A DNA stretch of 64,000 nucleotides, taken from Malacoplasma sp. (lineage in GTDB: Bacteria; Bacillota_I; Bacilli_A; Mycoplasmatales; Mycoplasmoidaceae). Shown one piece after another: positions 63,202 through 64,000 of this stretch. Below the pieces are notes generated by a model. It was not told the DNA's origin, searched no databases, and saw nothing but the letters and a program-made list of their open reading frames with translations. The DNA is taken from positions 169,893-233,892 of the forward strand of contig JABUSB010000001.1 in NCBI GenBank assembly GCA_021444005.1, in the 5' to 3' direction. The position numbers were made by a program, and so were the translations under genes. Position 1 is the stretch's first letter. The number at the start of each line of letters is the position of its first letter.

Positions 63202-64000
<799 letters not shown>

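Overview
ORGANISM. The window comes from an AT-rich member of the Mollicutes (mycoplasma group). Almost every long gene is interrupted by in-frame TGA codons where a conserved tryptophan belongs, and genes end only in TAA or TAG, so TGA encodes Trp (translation table 4). Other support comes from the compact gene order with 1-16 base overlaps, the ECF vitamin transporter, the nucleoside-scavenging operon, the NAD-dependent ligase, and the partial 16S rRNA at the right end (it has the GAACTGAGACACGGTCCATACT-type signature of the pneumoniae/Ureaplasma/Malacoplasma side of the group). I cannot name the species from sequence alone. All CDS coordinates below were rebuilt by reading through TGA.

LAYOUT. 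1-2487: 3' part of a large FtsX-type ABC permease. 2694-2944: a structured RNA or leader with its own promoter and terminator. 3010-7135: nucleoside catabolism operon (deoD, deoA, cdd, phosphopentomutase-type mutase). 7338-10241: a 967-residue surface protein of unknown function, followed by a probable 103-nt small RNA. 10502-14498: rpsB, coaD, tsf, pyrH, frr (translation block with coaD inserted). 14587-16656: ligA, then tRNA-His(GTG).

17093-27799: six tightly packed or overlapping genes forming the most unusual part of the window. They encode an HTH/coiled-coil protein, a 1504-residue SF1 (Upf1/Dna2-like) helicase, a 727-residue protein ending in a HEPN-like RNVYTH motif, a coiled-coil protein, a ClpA/B-type AAA+ ATPase with a non-Clp N-terminus, and a small radical-SAM protein. 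A SNF2 helicase with a SWIM zinc finger converges on it from the other strand (27878-31012), followed by rsgA and a membrane-anchored Ser/Thr kinase. ldh lies at 33210-34157.

34646-43508 (minus strand): an SGNH-hydrolase surface enzyme and two paralogous Ser/Thr-rich surface proteins. 43962-48363: two tandem PepC-type aminopeptidases, an unknown gene and a short-chain dehydrogenase. 48444-52469: ecfA1, ecfA2, ecfT, truA. 52635-53447: a Thr-rich membrane protein. 53671-62806: three tandem paralogous surface papain-family (C1) proteases, each with the same promoter and terminator design. 63202-64000: 5' half of 16S rRNA.

HOW IT FITS TOGETHER. Extracellular proteases and an SGNH hydrolase could release peptides and acyl or glycan fragments from a host; PepC enzymes finish peptide breakdown; the nucleoside operon turns salvaged nucleosides into bases and pentose phosphate; LDH regenerates NAD+. 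The 17-28 kb helicase/HEPN/AAA+/radical-SAM operon has no obvious housekeeping role and is the best candidate for an undescribed system, plausibly nucleic-acid surveillance or defence, but that is inference from domain content only.
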